Shown here: positions 25,960 to 39,500 of the stretch, piece by piece | How the letters are laid out: every line of letters starts with the position of its first letter | Numbering within the stretch: position 1 is the stretch's first letter | Assembly: GCF_900109735.1 (NCBI RefSeq) | Contig: NZ_FOAS01000011.1 | Coordinates: forward strand, 1 to 64,000 | DNA length: 64,000 nt | From: Atopomonas hussainii | Lineage (GTDB): Bacteria; Pseudomonadota; Gammaproteobacteria; Pseudomonadales; Pseudomonadaceae | Direction of reading: 5' to 3' | Notes under the pieces: generated by a model | Told to the model about the DNA's origin: nothing | What the model saw: the letters and a program-made list of their open reading frames with translations, nothing else | Databases searched by the model: none | Translations under genes and position numbers: made by a program

Positions 25960-28446
25960 TTAAGCCGCCTGATTTGGTTTAGGCAGGCTTTGCTTGTTGG
26001 CCACTTGGCGAATCGACAGGCGCAGCTCCGCTGGCAATACACGCTTGGCGGCGCTTTCGACGGTGAGGCTTAGCTCGTCGTGATAGGCCAGCCGGCCGTA
26101 TTCGCCAATGCGCACCACGCCTTGCTCCAGCAGGGTGGCAATGAAGTGGCGGAACAGGGTTTTGTCGAAGAACTCCGGTGCATTTAAGCCATGCAGAATC
26201 GACAAACGCTGGGCCATCACGGCGCAGAGGTTTTCCAGCTCGGCAGCATCCAACGCGTGTTGGCCATGATTAACCAGCAAAGCAATCGCCATATAGAAGC
26301 GCTGCAAGGTTTGGCTAATGGCGCGCGAGAGGAGGTTGAGCAGCACGAATTCGCGGCTGCTGGCCTCGGGGGCGCTCAGTTGGCCGTCGTGCTCGTTCAG
26401 CAAGCCTTGCTCGACCAAGGTGTTGAGCCACTGATCGATCACCGGGGCCAGTTCATCGCTGCGCCAACGAATAAACAGCTCGGCTTGCAGGAAGGGGTAC
26501 AGCGCTTGGGTTAAGCGCTGTACTTCTTGGCGGCTAATGCTTTGGCTGCTCTGGAAGTAGCTGGCGAGCAGGCTGGGCAGCGCTAGGGCATGCAGAATGT
26601 TGTTGCGGTAGTAGGTCATCTGCACGGCGTTGCTTTCATCAAGCAGGAAGATATCGCCGAGGGCGTCTTTCTGTCGCTCGATCAAATCCAACGCTTCGAC
26701 GTGTTCGATCATCGCCGCGCCATCGCCTTGCGGCAGGCTGGCGTGCGCGGAATACGGCTGACGGCGCAGCAGTTGCAAATACAGGTCGAGCAACTGCGCC
26801 AGCGAGGTGCCATCCAAGGCCTGACGCGGCGTGGACAACAGCGCCATCGCCACCAAGTTAACCGGCGTGATGGCTGCTGCAGCGTTGATGCGCTGGGCAA
26901 TGCAGTCGCCCAAGGCGCCGGTAGCGCTGTTCAGCCAATCGGGGCGGTAGTTGGCACCGTGGTCTTCGTTTTGCCAGCCGGGGCGCTGCTGGTTGAGGAA
27001 CTCGGTTAAGTGAATCGGCTCGCCGAAGTTCACCGATACGCGACCAAAGCGCTGTTTCAGGGCACCGAGCACACGGAAGATATCGAACACCGACTCTTTC
27101 TTTTTGCTCGCGCCGCGCAGCTCGCCCAAGTAAGTGCGGCCTTCCAGTACGCGTTCGTAGCCGATATACACCGGCACAAAGACAATCGGCTTGCGCGACG
27201 AGCGCAGGTAGCTGCGCAGGGTGATCGCCAGCATGCCGGGGCGTGGCTGCAAGGTGCGGCCGGTACGCGAGCGGCCGCCCTCAACGAAGAACTCCACCGG
27301 GAAGCCACGCGCATACAGGGTGTGCAGGTATTCGTTAAAGATCGCCGTGTACAGGCGGTTGTCTTTAAAGCTGCGGCGCATAAAGAAGGCGCCGCCACGG
27401 CGCAACAGGCTGCCAACCACCGGCATGTTGAGGTTAATGCCGGCGGCAATGTGCGGCGGGGTTAGGCCGTGAGTAAACAGCAGGTACGACAGCAGCAGGT
27501 AGTCGATATGGCTGCGGTGGCAGGGCACGTAGATGATCTCGCTGCCCTGGGCGACGCGCTGCACTTCGTCGAGGTTATGCACGTCGATGCCGTCGTAGAT
27601 CTTGTTCCAGAACCACTTCAGCACCACTTCTAGAAAGCGAATGGCGATGTAGGAGTAATCCGACGCCACTTCGTTGGCGTAAGACAGCGCGCGTTTCTCG
27701 GCCTTTTTCGGGCTGATCTTGCTGCGCTCGACTTCTTCGGCAATCGCTTGCTTAACCAGTGGTGATACCAGCAGGCCTTTGACCAAGTTGCGGCGGTGCG
27801 AGAGGTCAGGCCCGATCACCGAGGTTTTAATGTTGTGGAAGTGCACGCGCAGCAGGCGATGCGCCATGCGCACGGTGCGCTCTTGGTCTTTCTCGTGCTG
27901 TAGCAAGTCGCTGACGCGAATCGGCGTGGAAAACTGCACGCGGGTTTTGCGGCCCAGAATAAAAATCGCCAGCAATTTACGCAGGCGACCGGTAACGGCC
28001 CAGCTGTCGGCGAAAATCAGCTTCCACGCGCTGGATTCGCTGCGCGGCGATTGGCCCCAGAACACGGTGACCGGGACAATTTGCGCATCGGCGACTTGGC
28101 CTTGGCTAACCGCTTCAATGGTGCGCTCAAGGCGCGGCGGCATCTGCCGTTTGTGGGTGCGACCAAACCAACCGGGCGCTTGATCGAGGGTGAAATAACT
28201 GTGCGGCTCGCTGCTATCGCCCAAGGCCAGCGGCAGAATAGGCCGCGGTAGCTCGGCTTTGCTGCATTCCAAATCCATTACCGCCAAATCGGCGACGGCC
28301 GTTTGTTGCAGCACGTAGATGATCGGTAGCGTCGGGTCGAGCTTCAGATCGAAGGCGCTTTGATGGATGGTTTCTGAGCGAACCCACAGAAACAGCAAGC
28401 GGCGCAGGGCACCAAAGCCCAAGCGGCGGAAGGGATTACGGGTCAT
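25960..28446 (-). CDS. plsB: Glycerol-3-phosphate 1-O-acyltransferase
   Basis: 828 residues, the large membrane-bound GPAT that makes 1-acyl-glycerol-3-phosphate, first step of phospholipid synthesis. The acyltransferase block contains H310-R-S-H-I-D315 (HX4D catalytic motif, matching E. coli H306/D311), then [24 protein letters not shown] and the ERVLEG region. The long N- and C-terminal helical extensions are normal. The start at 28446 gives the expected length; the interval to the divergent ABC operon is about 240 bases. Confidence 0.96.
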   Translation of the reverse strand: MTRNPFRRLGFGALRRLLFLWVRSETIHQSAFDLKLDPTLPIIYVLQQTAVADLAVMDLECSKAELPRPILPLALGDSSEPHSYFTLDQAPGWFGRTHKRQMPPRLERTIEAVSQGQVADAQIVPVTVFWGQSPRSESSAWKLIFADSWAVTGRLRKLLAIFILGRKTRVQFSTPIRVSDLLQHEKDQERTVRMAHRLLRVHFHNIKTSVIGPDLSHRRNLVKGLLVSPLVKQAIAEEVERSKISPKKAEKRALSYANEVASDYSYIAIRFLEVVLKWFWNKIYDGIDVHNLDEVQRVAQGSEIIYVPCHRSHIDYLLLSYLLFTHGLTPPHIAAGINLNMPVVGSLLRRGGAFFMRRSFKDNRLYTAIFNEYLHTLYARGFPVEFFVEGGRSRTGRTLQPRPGMLAITLRSYLRSSRKPIVFVPVYIGYERVLEGRTYLGELRGASKKKESVFDIFRVLGALKQRFGRVSVNFGEPIHLTEFLNQQRPGWQNEDHGANYRPDWLNSATGALGDCIAQRINAAAAITPVNLVAMALLSTPRQALDGTSLAQLLDLYLQLLRRQPYSAHASLPQGDGAAMIEHVEALDLIERQKDALGDIFLLDESNAVQMTYYRNNILHALALPSLLASYFQSSQSISRQEVQRLTQALYPFLQAELFIRWRSDELAPVIDQWLNTLVEQGLLNEHDGQLSAPEASSREFVLLNLLSRAISQTLQRFYMAIALLVNHGQHALDAAELENLCAVMAQRLSILHGLNAPEFFDKTLFRHFIATLLEQGVVRIGEYGRLAYHDELSLTVESAAKRVLPAELRLSIRQVANKQSLPKPNQAA

Positions 28447-28598
28447 AACGACGTCTTAACCTGGCACCACAGATGCGGCGAAAGGCCGTTAGTGTGCCCC
28501 AACTTGGGCTGTCGGTAAAATCCGCTTACATAGCGGCTTGTGAGGCTAACTGCCTGAAAATACTGGGCTTGGCGCAACTTTTTTGTGCTTTGTTGGTC

Positions 28599-28627
28599 TT
28601 GAACAGCCAGCGGCCAGTTCATAGAGT
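28599..28627 (+). promoter_or_regulatory. Possible sigma70 promoter of the Gld-like ABC operon
   Basis: TTGAAC, 17-base spacer, TAGAGT, placed 64 bases before the first ATG. Four of six bases match in each hexamer, with ideal spacing. Inferred only. Confidence 0.4.
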
Positions 28628-28690
28628 ATCGGCTCGCAGAATCCGACGGGCATCGGCCCAGTCGGGCACTCCATTGGGAAGTGGAAGGTC

Positions 28691-29614
28691 ATGATAGAAA
28701 TCCAACAATTGACGAAACGTTTTGCCGCGCACACGGCTGTCGATGGCTTGTCCTTTACGGTCGCGCCGGGTGAAGTGCTCGGTTTTCTCGGCCCTAACGG
28801 CGCCGGTAAATCCACCACCATGAAGATGTTGACCGGCTTTTTAGCGCCCACCAGCGGTACGGCGCGCGTGTTTGGCCACGATATTCAGCGTGACACCCTC
28901 GCCGCGCAGCGCCTGATTGGCTACTTGCCCGAAGGCGCGCCCTGTTATGGCGATATGACCGTGGCCGGCTTTTTAGGCTTTATCGCCGAAGTGCGCGGTT
29001 TAAAAGGCGCGCTCAAGCGCCAAGCGGTGCAGACCGCCTCTGAGAAAGTGCAGCTTGAGAGCGTGCTTAATCAGCGTATCGAAACCCTGTCTAAGGGTTT
29101 TAAGCGCCGCGTGGGGCTGGCCCAAGCCATTTTGCACGACCCTAAGGTGCTGATCCTCGACGAGCCCACCGATGGCCTCGACCCCAATCAAAAGCACCAA
29201 GTGCGCAAGCTGATTCAAAGCTTGGCGAAAGACAAAATCGTGATTGTCTCGACGCATATCTTGGAAGAAGTCGCCGCCGTTTGTACCCGCGCACTGATCA
29301 TCGCCCACGGCAAAGTGGTCGCCGATGGCACGCCCTACGAGCTGGAACGCCAGTCGAAATACCATCAGGCGGTCAGCTTAGTGCTGGAGCAGCCGGTGGA
29401 TGTGCAGCCGCTCACCGCCTTGGCCGGTGTGGCTGGCGTTGAGCAAAGCGAAGACGGCTTGCAGCTGACTGTGCTGCCAGAGGGCGATGCGGTGATCTTC
29501 CCCGCAGTGAATGCCTTGCTGGCCGCACAGAACTGGCCGGTGCGTGAAGTGAATGTGGAACGCGGGCGCCTCGATGAGGTATTCCGCCGTCTGACCGTGG
29601 GGGATGCGGCATGA
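28691..29614 (+). CDS. ABC transporter ATP-binding protein (GldA-like)
   Basis: 307 residues. Walker A GPNGAGKST, Q-loop before RLIGYLPEGAP, signature TLSKGFKRRVGLAQA (LSKGF, a variant of LSGGQ), Walker B VLILDEPTDGLDP and the H-loop VSTHILEEV. The ~80-residue C-terminal extension is typical of the GldA/NatA/CcmA-like export subfamily. First of four genes that encode ATPase, permease, a GldG-like protein and a DUF4340 protein; its stop overlaps the permease start (ATGA). Substrate unknown. Confidence 0.92.
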   Translation: MIEIQQLTKRFAAHTAVDGLSFTVAPGEVLGFLGPNGAGKSTTMKMLTGFLAPTSGTARVFGHDIQRDTLAAQRLIGYLPEGAPCYGDMTVAGFLGFIAEVRGLKGALKRQAVQTASEKVQLESVLNQRIETLSKGFKRRVGLAQAILHDPKVLILDEPTDGLDPNQKHQVRKLIQSLAKDKIVIVSTHILEEVAAVCTRALIIAHGKVVADGTPYELERQSKYHQAVSLVLEQPVDVQPLTALAGVAGVEQSEDGLQLTVLPEGDAVIFPAVNALLAAQNWPVREVNVERGRLDEVFRRLTVGDAA

Positions 29615-30345
29615 TGGGCTTGTCAGTAGTGTTCAAGCGCGAGCTGGCGAGCTACTTCGCCACGCCCTTGGCCTATGTGTTTTTGGTGATCTTTCTGGTC
29701 ATGGCCGGGGTGTTCACCTTTTATCTGGGTGGTTTTTTCGAGCGCGGCCAAGCGGATCTGCAGCCGTTCTTTAACTTCCACCCGTGGCTGTATTTGTTCT
29801 TGATTCCCGCCATTGGCATGCGCCTGTGGTCGGAAGAGCGCAAGAGCGGCACCATCGAACTGCTGATGACCCTGCCCATCAGCCGCACCGCCAGCGTGCT
29901 GGGCAAGTTTTTAGCCGCGTGGGTGTTTGCCGGTTTGGCGCTGCTGCTGACCTTCCCCATGGTGATCACCGTTAACTATCTGGGTAACCCGGATAATGGC
30001 GCGATCATCACCGGCTACTTGGGCAGCTGGCTGTTGGCTGGCGGTTATCTGGCGATTGCCTCGTGCATGTCGGCGCTAACCCGCAACCAAGTGATCGCCT
30101 TTATCTTGGCGGTGGCGACCTGTTTTGTGTTTGTGGTCAGCGGCTTTCCGCTGGTGCTGGATGCCTTTAATGGCTGGGCACCGCAAAGCGTGCTGGATGC
30201 GGTGTCGTCCTTGTCGTTCTTGATTCGTTTCCAAGCCATCAGTCAGGGCGTGGTGGATCTGCGTGATCTGCTGTATTTCCTCTCGCTGATCGCTGCCTGG
30301 CTCGCTGCCACGGCAGTGGTGGTTGATCTGAAGAAAGCCGACTAA
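29611..30345 (+). CDS. ABC-2 type permease (GldF-like)
   Basis: 244 residues, six membrane helices. The N-terminus MGLSVVFKRELASYFATPLAYVFLVIFLVM and the RLWSEERKSGTIELLMTLPISRTASVLGKF loop are hallmarks of ABC-2/GldF permeases. The last helix ends FLSLIAAWLAATAVVVDLKKAD. Coupled to the ATPase upstream by a 4-base overlap; the next gene starts 11 bases on after AAGGAG. Confidence 0.92.
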   Translation: MMGLSVVFKRELASYFATPLAYVFLVIFLVMAGVFTFYLGGFFERGQADLQPFFNFHPWLYLFLIPAIGMRLWSEERKSGTIELLMTLPISRTASVLGKFLAAWVFAGLALLLTFPMVITVNYLGNPDNGAIITGYLGSWLLAGGYLAIASCMSALTRNQVIAFILAVATCFVFVVSGFPLVLDAFNGWAPQSVLDAVSSLSFLIRFQAISQGVVDLRDLLYFLSLIAAWLAATAVVVDLKKAD

Positions 30346-30356
30346 GGAGCCTGCCG

Positions 30357-32189
30357 ATGAAACGTGTGATTTATTCCGGCACTGGCTTGCTGCTGATTGC
30401 GCTGGCTTTTGTCGTCTTTAACAGTTTTTCTAGCCTCACCTTAACCGGCGCACGGCTGGATTTAACCGAGCAAAAACTGTTCACCATCTCTGACGGCACC
30501 CGCGAGATTCTCGCTGGGCTGGATGAGCCGGTGAACCTGTACTTTTTCTATTCCAACAAGGCCGCCAAAGACTTAGTGGCGCTGCGTAACTACGCCAGCC
30601 GCGTGGAAGAACTGCTGCGTGCTTACGAGCGTGCCGCCGATGGCAAGATCAAGCTTAACGTGGTCGACCCAGAGCCCTTCTCGGAAGCCGAAGACAAAGC
30701 CGCCAGCTTTGGCCTGCAAGGCGTACCGCTGAATGCCACGGGCGATACCTTGTACTTTGGCTTGGCCGGCACCAACGCGTTGGATGATGTGCAGACCATT
30801 CCGTTCTTCCCGCTCGATCAGGAAGAGTTTCTCGAGTACCAGTTAAGCCAGCTGATTCAAGGCTTGGCTAAACCACAGAAGCCAGCGGTGGGTTTGCTCT
30901 CCAGCCTGCCGATTAATGGCGGCTACGACATGATGCAGCGCCAGCCCACCCAACCGTGGATGGTGCTGGAAGAAATGCGTCAGCTGTTCGAGATCAAGAG
31001 TCTTAAAGCTGGCCTAGATAAGATCCCCGACGACATCGGCGTGCTGCTGCTGGTGCACCCTAAGCAACTGCCGGAAGCGACCTTGTACGCCATCGACCAG
31101 TTTGTGCTGCGCGGCGGAAAGCTGTTGGTGTTTGTCGACCCCTTTGCTGAAGGCGAGCAAACCAACGACTTCACCGATGCCATGAGCAACAACAAGGCCT
31201 CTGACCTTGCGCCGCTGTTTAAAGCGTGGGGCGTGCAGTACGACCCCATGCAAGTGCTTGGCGATGCGCGCTACGCGATGAGCGTGACCGTCGCCCAGGG
31301 CCAGCAGCCGGTGCGCCATGTGGGCTGGGTGAATCTTGATAGCGACAGCCTCGACCATGACGACGTGGTCAGTGCAGGCCTGGATAACTTGGCCTTTGCC
31401 ACCAGCGGCATGCTGGCGGCTAGCGAAGGGGCGGGCACCACGTTCACCCCGTTAGTGCAAAGCTCTGATATGGCCATGCCGTTTGCCAGCAACCGTTTCG
31501 CCATGCTGCGCAACCCCGAAGAGCTGTACCGCGAAATGGAGCCCACCGGCGAGCGTTACACCTTGGCAGCGCGCGTCACTGGCCCGGCTAAATCCGCTTA
31601 TCCAGAGGGTATCGAAGGGCAGCAGGACGGCCTCAAAGAAGCCAGCAACATCAACCTGATTGTGGTGGCCGATACCGACGTACTGGCTGATCGCATGTGG
31701 GTGCAAGTGCAGGACTTCTTCGGCCAGCGCATTCCGCAGCCGTTTGCCTCTAACGCCAACTTTGTGATCAACGCGCTGGATAACCTGTCCGGCAGCGAAG
31801 CGCTGATCAGCGTGCGCTCGCGGGGCCGCTTCAGTCGTCCGTTCACTGTGGTCGAAGCGCTGCAGCGTCAGGCCGAAGTGCGTTTGCAAGACAAAGAGCA
31901 AGTGCTGCAACAACGCCTGACCGAGACCGAGCAAAAGCTCGCCTCGCTGCAGCAAAGCGACGATCCGAGCAAGGTGTTTGAACTGACCCCCGAACAGCAA
32001 GCCACCGTGCAGCAGTTCCTCAACGAGAAGATTCGCCTGCGCAAAGAACTGCGCGAAGTGCGTTATCAGCTCAATGCCGAGATCGAACAGCTGGCTGGCC
32101 AGCTAAAGTTCATCAACATTGGCCTGGTGCCGCTGCTGCTGACGCTGCTGGGCCTAGGCTTGATGCTGCTGCGCCGCCGTCGCGGCTAA
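30357..32189 (+). CDS. GldG-like ABC-associated auxiliary protein
   Basis: 610 residues. One N-terminal membrane helix (GTGLLLIALAFVVFNSFSS), then LTLTGARLDLTEQKLFTISDGTREILAGLDEPVNLYFFYS, the conserved opening of the GldG/ABC-type uncharacterised family; a Rossmann-like middle (PEATLYAIDQFVLRGGKLLVFVDPFAEG); a coiled coil near residues 505-575 (QAEVRLQDKEQVLQQRLTE and onward); and a C-terminal helix (FINIGLVPLLLTLLGLGLMLLRRR). In Flavobacterium GldFG works with GldA in gliding; here no other gliding genes are seen. Probably an envelope export or assembly complex of unknown cargo. Confidence 0.88.
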   Translation: MKRVIYSGTGLLLIALAFVVFNSFSSLTLTGARLDLTEQKLFTISDGTREILAGLDEPVNLYFFYSNKAAKDLVALRNYASRVEELLRAYERAADGKIKLNVVDPEPFSEAEDKAASFGLQGVPLNATGDTLYFGLAGTNALDDVQTIPFFPLDQEEFLEYQLSQLIQGLAKPQKPAVGLLSSLPINGGYDMMQRQPTQPWMVLEEMRQLFEIKSLKAGLDKIPDDIGVLLLVHPKQLPEATLYAIDQFVLRGGKLLVFVDPFAEGEQTNDFTDAMSNNKASDLAPLFKAWGVQYDPMQVLGDARYAMSVTVAQGQQPVRHVGWVNLDSDSLDHDDVVSAGLDNLAFATSGMLAASEGAGTTFTPLVQSSDMAMPFASNRFAMLRNPEELYREMEPTGERYTLAARVTGPAKSAYPEGIEGQQDGLKEASNINLIVVADTDVLADRMWVQVQDFFGQRIPQPFASNANFVINALDNLSGSEALISVRSRGRFSRPFTVVEALQRQAEVRLQDKEQVLQQRLTETEQKLASLQQSDDPSKVFELTPEQQATVQQFLNEKIRLRKELREVRYQLNAEIEQLAGQLKFINIGLVPLLLTLLGLGLMLLRRRRG

Positions 32190-32199
32190 GGAGAAGCGC

Positions 32200-33195
32200 A
32201 TGGGACATCGAAATCTATGGGCATTACTCGCGGCCACGCTGCTGATGCTGGTGGTCATCGCGCTACAGCGCGATGACGAAGGCGCCGGCTTAAGCAGTGA
32301 AGTGCTGTTTAGCGACCTGAAACTGCGTGGCCCCAGCCTGACGCGCATTACCGTGAGCCGTGGCGAAGCGCCGAAAATTGAACTGCGTTTGAGTCACGGC
32401 CAGTGGATGCTCACCAGTGAGCACGGCTACCCGGCGGATACCCTGCCGGTTACCGAGCTGCTGCGTAACTTAGGCGAGGCGAAAAAGCTTGAAGCGAAAA
32501 CCGCCAGCCCTGAGTTTCATGCCCGCTTAGGGCTGGCCGAGCCAGACAGCGCCGAAGGGGCGGCTACCTTGCTCACGCTCAAGTTCACCAAGGGCAAAAC
32601 CCTCAAGCTGTTGGTCGGCAATGCCGGGCAAAGTGGTGGTCAGCTAGTGCGTATGCCCGGCGATAATCAGGTTTGGTTGATCGATAAACCGCTGTTGCTG
32701 CCGTCCACCGACATGGATTGGTTGAACAACGAAATCCTCAACCTGCCGCTGGATCGCATCCAATCGCTGACTGTGAAGCGTGCCGATGGCCAGACCATTA
32801 CCGTGCAGCGCGATAGCGCCGAGCAAATCAACTTTGCCGTGGCCGAGCTGAAAGACGCGACCTTGGATAACCGCCTAGTTAACGGTATGCCCAACGCCTT
32901 TAGCGTGTTGAGCTTTAACGAGGTAGTGCCGCGCGAGCAGCTCACCCTGCCGGGTAAGCCGAAGCTTAGCTTTACGCTGAAAACCTTCGCCGGTGACAGC
33001 CTAACTGGCGAGCTGTTTGAGCAAGCCGAACAGCCTTGGCTGCGCTTAGGCGAGCTTAAAACCGCCAAAGAGGGCAGTGTGTTGAAACTCACCGCGCCGG
33101 AGGGCTGGTTGTTCCGCCTGCAGCCTTACCAGTACCAAGCGCTGAACCAGCCGCTGAGTGCGCTCAAAGCCAAAGCCGCTGAGCCGGCGCAGTAA
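32200..33195 (+). CDS. DUF4340 domain protein
   Basis: 331 residues. N-terminal anchor helix (LWALLAATLLMLVVIALQ), then a periplasmic body with the DUF4340 pattern LTRITVSRGEAPKIELRLSHGQWMLTSEHGYPADTLPVTELLRNLGEAKKLEAKTASPEFHARLGL. AAGGAG precedes the ATG, 11 bases after the GldG-like stop. The two genes are regularly found together, which implies a shared complex. Function unknown. Last gene of the operon; terminator follows at 33213. Confidence 0.85.
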   Translation: MGHRNLWALLAATLLMLVVIALQRDDEGAGLSSEVLFSDLKLRGPSLTRITVSRGEAPKIELRLSHGQWMLTSEHGYPADTLPVTELLRNLGEAKKLEAKTASPEFHARLGLAEPDSAEGAATLLTLKFTKGKTLKLLVGNAGQSGGQLVRMPGDNQVWLIDKPLLLPSTDMDWLNNEILNLPLDRIQSLTVKRADGQTITVQRDSAEQINFAVAELKDATLDNRLVNGMPNAFSVLSFNEVVPREQLTLPGKPKLSFTLKTFAGDSLTGELFEQAEQPWLRLGELKTAKEGSVLKLTAPEGWLFRLQPYQYQALNQPLSALKAKAAEPAQ

Positions 33196-33212
33196 GCGGG
33201 TTGGGTTGTGGT

Positions 33213-33245
33213 AAAGCCGCACGGCACTGCCCTGCGGCTTTTTTT
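33213..33245 (+). terminator. Terminator of the Gld-like ABC operon
   Basis: AAAGCCGCA (33213-33221), loop of 11, TGCGGCTTT (33233-33241) running into seven T. Strong intrinsic terminator. Confidence 0.85.
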
Positions 33246-33360
33246 ATCCGCTATTTTCAATAAAACATTGAAAGTGCCTGCGCGGTTTGCCGGTTTTTCT
33301 CGCTGATTAGCGCGTGCAGACTAGGCTCCACTGCAATCAACACTTGCCAAGGGATTCCCC

Positions 33361-34374
33361 ATGAAAGCTGTCGGCTATTACCAATCGCTACCTATCGATA
33401 ACCCCCAAGCCCTGCAAGATATTCAACTGCCGGAACCCATTCCCGGCGCACATGACTTGCTGGTGGAAGTACGGGCGATTTCGGTGAACCCCGTAGACAC
33501 GAAAATTCGCCAGCGTGTTGCCCCGCAGAACGGCGAAGCCAAAGTGCTCGGCTGGGACGTCGCCGGCGTGGTGCGCGCGGTGGGCGAGAAGGTCAGCCTG
33601 TTCCAGCCCGGTGACGCGGTGTACTACGCCGGCGCCTTAGATCGCCCCGGCAGCAACAGCGAGCTGCACGTAGTGGACGAGCGCATCGTCGGCCGCAAGC
33701 CCGCGAGCTTAAGCTTTGCCGAAACCGCCGCTTTGCCGCTGACCGCCATCACCGCGTGGGAGTTGCTGTTTGATCGGCTCAAAGTAGCGCAAGGCAAAAC
33801 CGCCGATGGCAGCCTGCTGATTATCGGCGCCGCCGGTGGCGTGGGTTCGATCCTCACTCAACTGGCTCGTCAGCTGACTGGCTTACAAGTCATCGGCACC
33901 GCCTCGCGCGCAGAAACCCGCGATTGGGTACGCGAACTGGGCGCCCATGTGGTCATCGACCACAGTCAGCTGCTTACCGAACAGCTCAAAGCGCAAGGCA
34001 TCGACGCCGTGCAGCGCGTTGCCAGTCTCACGCATACCGATCAGCATCTGCCGCAACTGGTCGAAGCCCTCGCGCCACAAGGCCAGCTGGCGCTGATCGA
34101 CGACCCAGAAAACCTCGACATCCGCGCCCTCAAACAAAAGAGCCTGTCGCTGCACTGGGAGTTTATGTACACCCGCTCACTGTTTGGTACCGCCGACATG
34201 ATCGAACAACACAAGCTGCTCAACCGCGTGACAGACCTGATCGACGCCGGCCAACTGCGCACCACCCTCGGCGAGCACTTCGGCACTATTAACGCCGCCA
34301 ATCTGCGTAAAGCTCATGCCCTGCTGGAAAGCGGCAAAGCGCGCGGCAAGATCGTTTTGGAGGGATTTAGCTGA
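33361..34374 (+). CDS. Zinc-binding-alcohol-dehydrogenase-family MDR (quinone oxidoreductase-like)
   Basis: 337 residues, medium-chain dehydrogenase/reductase. The GroES-like N-terminal half holds LLVEVRAISVNPVDTKIRQ and GWDVAGVVRAVGEKVSLFQPGDAVYYAG; the NADPH-binding Rossmann half holds LLIIGAAGGVGSILTQLARQL. The Cys/His ligands for catalytic zinc are lacking (N-P-V-D-T-K in place of the Cys site), so it should be a zinc-free NADPH:quinone or enone reductase despite the family name. AAGGGA before the ATG. Stands alone. Confidence 0.88.
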   Translation: MKAVGYYQSLPIDNPQALQDIQLPEPIPGAHDLLVEVRAISVNPVDTKIRQRVAPQNGEAKVLGWDVAGVVRAVGEKVSLFQPGDAVYYAGALDRPGSNSELHVVDERIVGRKPASLSFAETAALPLTAITAWELLFDRLKVAQGKTADGSLLIIGAAGGVGSILTQLARQLTGLQVIGTASRAETRDWVRELGAHVVIDHSQLLTEQLKAQGIDAVQRVASLTHTDQHLPQLVEALAPQGQLALIDDPENLDIRALKQKSLSLHWEFMYTRSLFGTADMIEQHKLLNRVTDLIDAGQLRTTLGEHFGTINAANLRKAHALLESGKARGKIVLEGFS

Positions 34375-34528
34375 GAGACGAGCGTGGCAGCGTGCGCTTA
34401 AGAGGGCTCTGTTGTTGAAGTGCTGCGGTTAGGCTGGGTTTGAGTTCTGCGAAGTTGCTGGCATGAATAGCGCTGCACTGATGCGGTCTTACGGGTTGCT
34501 TGAAGGTCATCTTTGACTCAGCAGCACT

Positions 34529-34556
34529 AGCAGCCGCCATGTTGATGGCGGCTGCT
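34529..34556 (-). terminator. Hairpin after metH
   Basis: AGCAGCCGCCAT-GTTG-ATGGCGGCTGCT (34529-34556), a perfect 12-bp stem starting 11 bases past the metH stop. It lacks a T tract on either strand, so termination may be partial or the hairpin may protect the mRNA end. Confidence 0.6.
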
Positions 34557-34566
34557 AAGGGTTTAA

Positions 34567-38277
<3,711 letters not shown>

Positions 38278-38313
38278 GGCAAATCCTAGACAACTACTAC
38301 TTAAAGGTGCGCG

Positions 38314-38322
38314 ATGATAGCA
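38314..38322 (-). promoter_or_regulatory. Possible extended -10 promoter of metH
   Basis: TGCTATCAT on the minus strand: TGn plus a 5/6 hexamer, 37 bases before the metH ATG. No matching -35. The leader would be short (about 30 bases). Confidence 0.35.
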
Positions 38323-38384
38323 AAGTCGCGGCCAAAGAGACGTAAAACCCCCGTCCGGGCGCTTTACAGGTGCTGTTTTAGTGC

Positions 38385-38400
38385 CTTTTATTAATAAAAG
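38385..38400. promoter_or_regulatory. 16-bp perfect palindrome between metH and the REC-CheC gene
   Basis: CTTTTATTAATAAAAG is its own reverse complement. It sits in the divergent interval, 107 bases from metH and 87 from the plus-strand gene. It could be an operator or simply an AT-rich promoter element; no known box matches. Confidence 0.3.
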
Positions 38401-38487
38401 CGCAATTTGTTGGTGTTGCCGGCGTGGTTGAACTTTCCCGATCAGCGGCCGATAACGCTATGACCCCCAAGGCAAGCGAGAGCACCT

Positions 38488-39498
38488 GTGGCTGCGATTC
38501 CATTATTGGTATGTGATGACTCGGGCATGGCCCGTAAACAGCTGATCCGGGCACTGCCGGCGGATTGGCCGGTCTCTATCACCCAGGCAGCCAACGGCAA
38601 AGAAGGCCTTAAGGCCATCATGGATGGTCTTGGGCAGGTGGTATTGCTTGACCTAACAATGCCGGAGATGGACGGCTATCAGGTTCTGCAGATGCTCAAG
38701 GCCAACGCCATTGAGGCTAAGGTCATCGTGGTGTCGGGCGACGTTCAAGAAGAGGCAGTGCGCCGTGTTACCGAGCTAGGCGCGCTGGCCTTTCTGAAAA
38801 AACCGGCGGCGCCCGAGCTGGTGTTGGAGACTTTGCAGCAGTTGGGCATCTACGACCCCCGGCCCGCCGGTAGCCCACTGCATGCCGAAATTGATCGGCC
38901 AGAATTTAAAGTCGGCTTTCGCGATGCGTTTCGCGAGGTCAACAACGTGGCCATGGGGCAGGCTGCGGCGCTGTTGGCCAAGGCCTTAGGCGTGTTTGTG
39001 CAGCTGCCTATCCCTAACGTGAATATTTTTGAGGTGGGCGAGCTGTCCATGGCCTTGGCCGATATCGATCAGGGGCAGCGTTTGTCGGCGGTGTGCCAGG
39101 GCTATATCGGCGACGGTATCGCCGGTGAAGCGCTGCTGATCTTCCATGACTCGGAAGTGATTGATATCGCCAAGCTCTTGGGTATCGAGCACTTAGACAA
39201 CGAGCTGCAAGAGCAAGAGCTGTTGATGGACTTGGCGAGCATTTTGATTGGTGCTTGCCTGTCGGGCATTGCGCGGCAGCTGGATGTGCGCTTCTCGCAG
39301 GGCCATCCACAAATGCTCGGCCAGCACTGTGCGATTGGTGATTTGATGCACGTAAACAAAAGCCGCTGGAAGAAGACCTTGGCGGTAGAAATCAGTTACG
39401 GCATCGAAGGCATGCGTATTCATTTCGATCTGCTGCTGTTGTTCACCGAAGATTCGGTTAAGCGCCTGACCGATAAAATTGGCCACATGATGGACTGA
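38488..39498 (+). CDS. Response regulator fused to a CheC-type phosphatase domain
   Basis: 336 residues from a GTG. Receiver domain 1-120: acidic pair D10-D11, phospho-acceptor D55 (VLLDLTMPEMDGY), VVSGD in place of the usual Thr-Ala loop, and FLKKP lysine. The second half is CheC/CheX-like: D146-AFR-E150-VN-N153 followed 23 residues on by P176, an exact fit to the phosphatase motif (D/S)x3Ex2Nx22P. A second, degenerate half-site lies near residues 245-260. CheC-type domains dephosphorylate CheY-like receivers, so it may act on itself or a partner. The stop is two bases before the diguanylate cyclase gene. Confidence 0.85.
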   Translation: MAAIPLLVCDDSGMARKQLIRALPADWPVSITQAANGKEGLKAIMDGLGQVVLLDLTMPEMDGYQVLQMLKANAIEAKVIVVSGDVQEEAVRRVTELGALAFLKKPAAPELVLETLQQLGIYDPRPAGSPLHAEIDRPEFKVGFRDAFREVNNVAMGQAAALLAKALGVFVQLPIPNVNIFEVGELSMALADIDQGQRLSAVCQGYIGDGIAGEALLIFHDSEVIDIAKLLGIEHLDNELQEQELLMDLASILIGACLSGIARQLDVRFSQGHPQMLGQHCAIGDLMHVNKSRWKKTLAVEISYGIEGMRIHFDLLLLFTEDSVKRLTDKIGHMMD

Positions 39499-39500
39499 GC

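Noticed and set aside
38278-38487. Cobalamin or SAM riboswitch in front of metH
   Set aside because: The leader from the likely promoter is about 30 bases, and none of the conserved box sequences is present.
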